NCBI GenBank assembly: GCA_900769535.1
Contig: CAAGHB010000013.1
Coordinates: forward strand, 1-6,292
DNA: 6,292 nucleotides
Direction: 5' to 3'
Source of the DNA: Clostridia bacterium
GTDB taxonomy: Bacteria > Bacillota > Clostridia > Oscillospirales > Acutalibacteraceae
How positions within the stretch are numbered: position 1 is the first letter of the stretch; every line of letters begins with the position of its first letter. A program made the translations under genes and the position numbers. Under the pieces are notes generated by a model. It was not told the DNA's origin. It made no database searches and was given only the letters and a program-made list of their open reading frames with translations. This document shows, piece by piece, positions 5,636 through 6,292 of this stretch.

Positions 5636-6292
5636 ATGAAACATGTTATTGCTTTAATGCTTGCTGTTTTCATGATTCTTTCGATTTGCTCATGCAGCTC
5701 TAATGAATCGGCCGAAGTCGAGGAGTTTGCCGAAGCAGTTTGGGCCGGAGATGCTTGTGATATTGATACAACGGGCCGAGTAAAGATTATGTGTGTCGGC
5801 GACTCGCTTACAGCCGGATATAAAAAGACCAACGCCTACCGTAATTTCCTTGCACAAGAACTTATTGATAACGGTTATGGCGAAACAACCTGCTTCGTTG
5901 GTCCGTATGAAAGCCCGAGCGACCTTTGCCCCGAGGGATTTGTCCGTCTTTACGGTTACGGCGGTAATACCATTGGAGGCCTTCGCGGAGATTTAAGTAA
6001 CGCTATGGCTTGCGACCCTGACATCATTATCCTTATGATTGGTACAAACGACCTCTCAGGTTATGAACTTAACGAAGAGGTCGAAAAGAATTATCGCACA
6101 CTTATAAAAGAAATTCTTCAATACGATCCTGATGTTCAGCTCTTCCTCGGAAACCCCATTCCTGCAACCGATGAGGCAAAGACGGTAGTTATCGAAGATG
6201 CACGTAACAAATGGATTCGTAGCTTTATCATGGAGCTTTGCGAAGACAAGGCGTTTAATGGCTATAACGTTTCCTTTGTTGACTTCTCAAAG
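5636..6292 (+). CDS. SGNH/GDSL-family hydrolase lipoprotein, copy 2 (3'-partial)
   Basis: An open frame of 219 codons runs to the right edge without a stop. The ATG is 6 nt after GGAGGT (5624-5629) and opens a lipoprotein signal (MKHVIALMLAVFMIL) with lipobox I17-C18-S19-C20. An acidic linker leads to the hydrolase domain from about residue 48. Block I is MCVGDSLTAGY with nucleophile S57. FVGP is at 87-90, the block II glycine is in GYGGNTIGGL (107-116), and block III is LMIGTNDLS with N138. The catalytic Asp/His of block V must lie beyond the edge and cannot be checked. It shares architecture and the GDSLT, FVGP and MIGTND landmarks with the preceding SGNH protein but differs clearly elsewhere, so they look like old or separately acquired paralogues rather than a recent duplication. 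Outer-face deacylation of a polysaccharide is likely; the substrate is unknown. Confidence 0.85.
   Translation, partial: MKHVIALMLAVFMILSICSCSSNESAEVEEFAEAVWAGDACDIDTTGRVKIMCVGDSLTAGYKKTNAYRNFLAQELIDNGYGETTCFVGPYESPSDLCPEGFVRLYGYGGNTIGGLRGDLSNAMACDPDIIILMIGTNDLSGYELNEEVEKNYRTLIKEILQYDPDVQLFLGNPIPATDEAKTVVIEDARNKWIRSFIMELCEDKAFNGYNVSFVDFSK

Noticed and set aside
5793..5996. A 67-codon forward frame near the right end.
   Set aside because: It is a shadow of the second SGNH lipoprotein, which is open in another frame to the window edge.

Overview
The window looks like part of the chromosome of an anaerobic Gram-positive Firmicute, most likely class Clostridia and perhaps the Ruminococcus/Oscillospiraceae group. 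The reasons are strong AAGGAG/GGAGG ribosome binding sites, a housekeeping order of ftsH end, DUF1858, trmK, nif3-like and rqcH, and clostridial-type surface lipoproteins (BspA-type leucine-rich repeats, SGNH/GDSL esterases). The genus is inference; no rRNA or tRNA is present to fix it. All genes are on the + strand.

Region 1 (1-3661) is a tightly packed housekeeping operon. It begins inside the 3' end of ftsH (membrane AAA+ protease). Next come a 67-residue DUF1858 redox-disulfide protein, trmK (tRNA adenine-22 N1-methyltransferase), a Nif3/YqfO-family dinuclear-metal protein and rqcH (ribosome-associated quality control, NFACT family). Junctions are overlaps or gaps of about 2 nt, except 36 nt before rqcH. 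The theme is protein and translation quality control: FtsH degrades membrane proteins, TrmK modifies tRNA, and RqcH tags stalled nascent chains with alanine.

Region 2 (3662-6292) encodes surface lipoproteins. After a 90-nt gap with a plausible extended -10 promoter come a BspA-type leucine-rich-repeat lipoprotein and, 14 nt later, an SGNH/GDSL hydrolase lipoprotein. After an AT-rich 139-nt gap with a good sigma-A-like promoter comes a second, divergent SGNH/GDSL lipoprotein that runs off the right edge. These three probably act on the outer face of the membrane. Deacylation of cell-wall or dietary polysaccharide is the likeliest activity, but the substrate cannot be read from the sequence.

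I found no mobile element, CRISPR array, RNA gene or convincing intrinsic terminator. I do not see a clearly new system. The best candidates for a second look are the paired SGNH lipoproteins beside the LRR lipoprotein, the translationally coupled DUF1858 protein, the Glu-Arg pair in RqcH, and the inverted repeat overlapping the promoter of the last gene.
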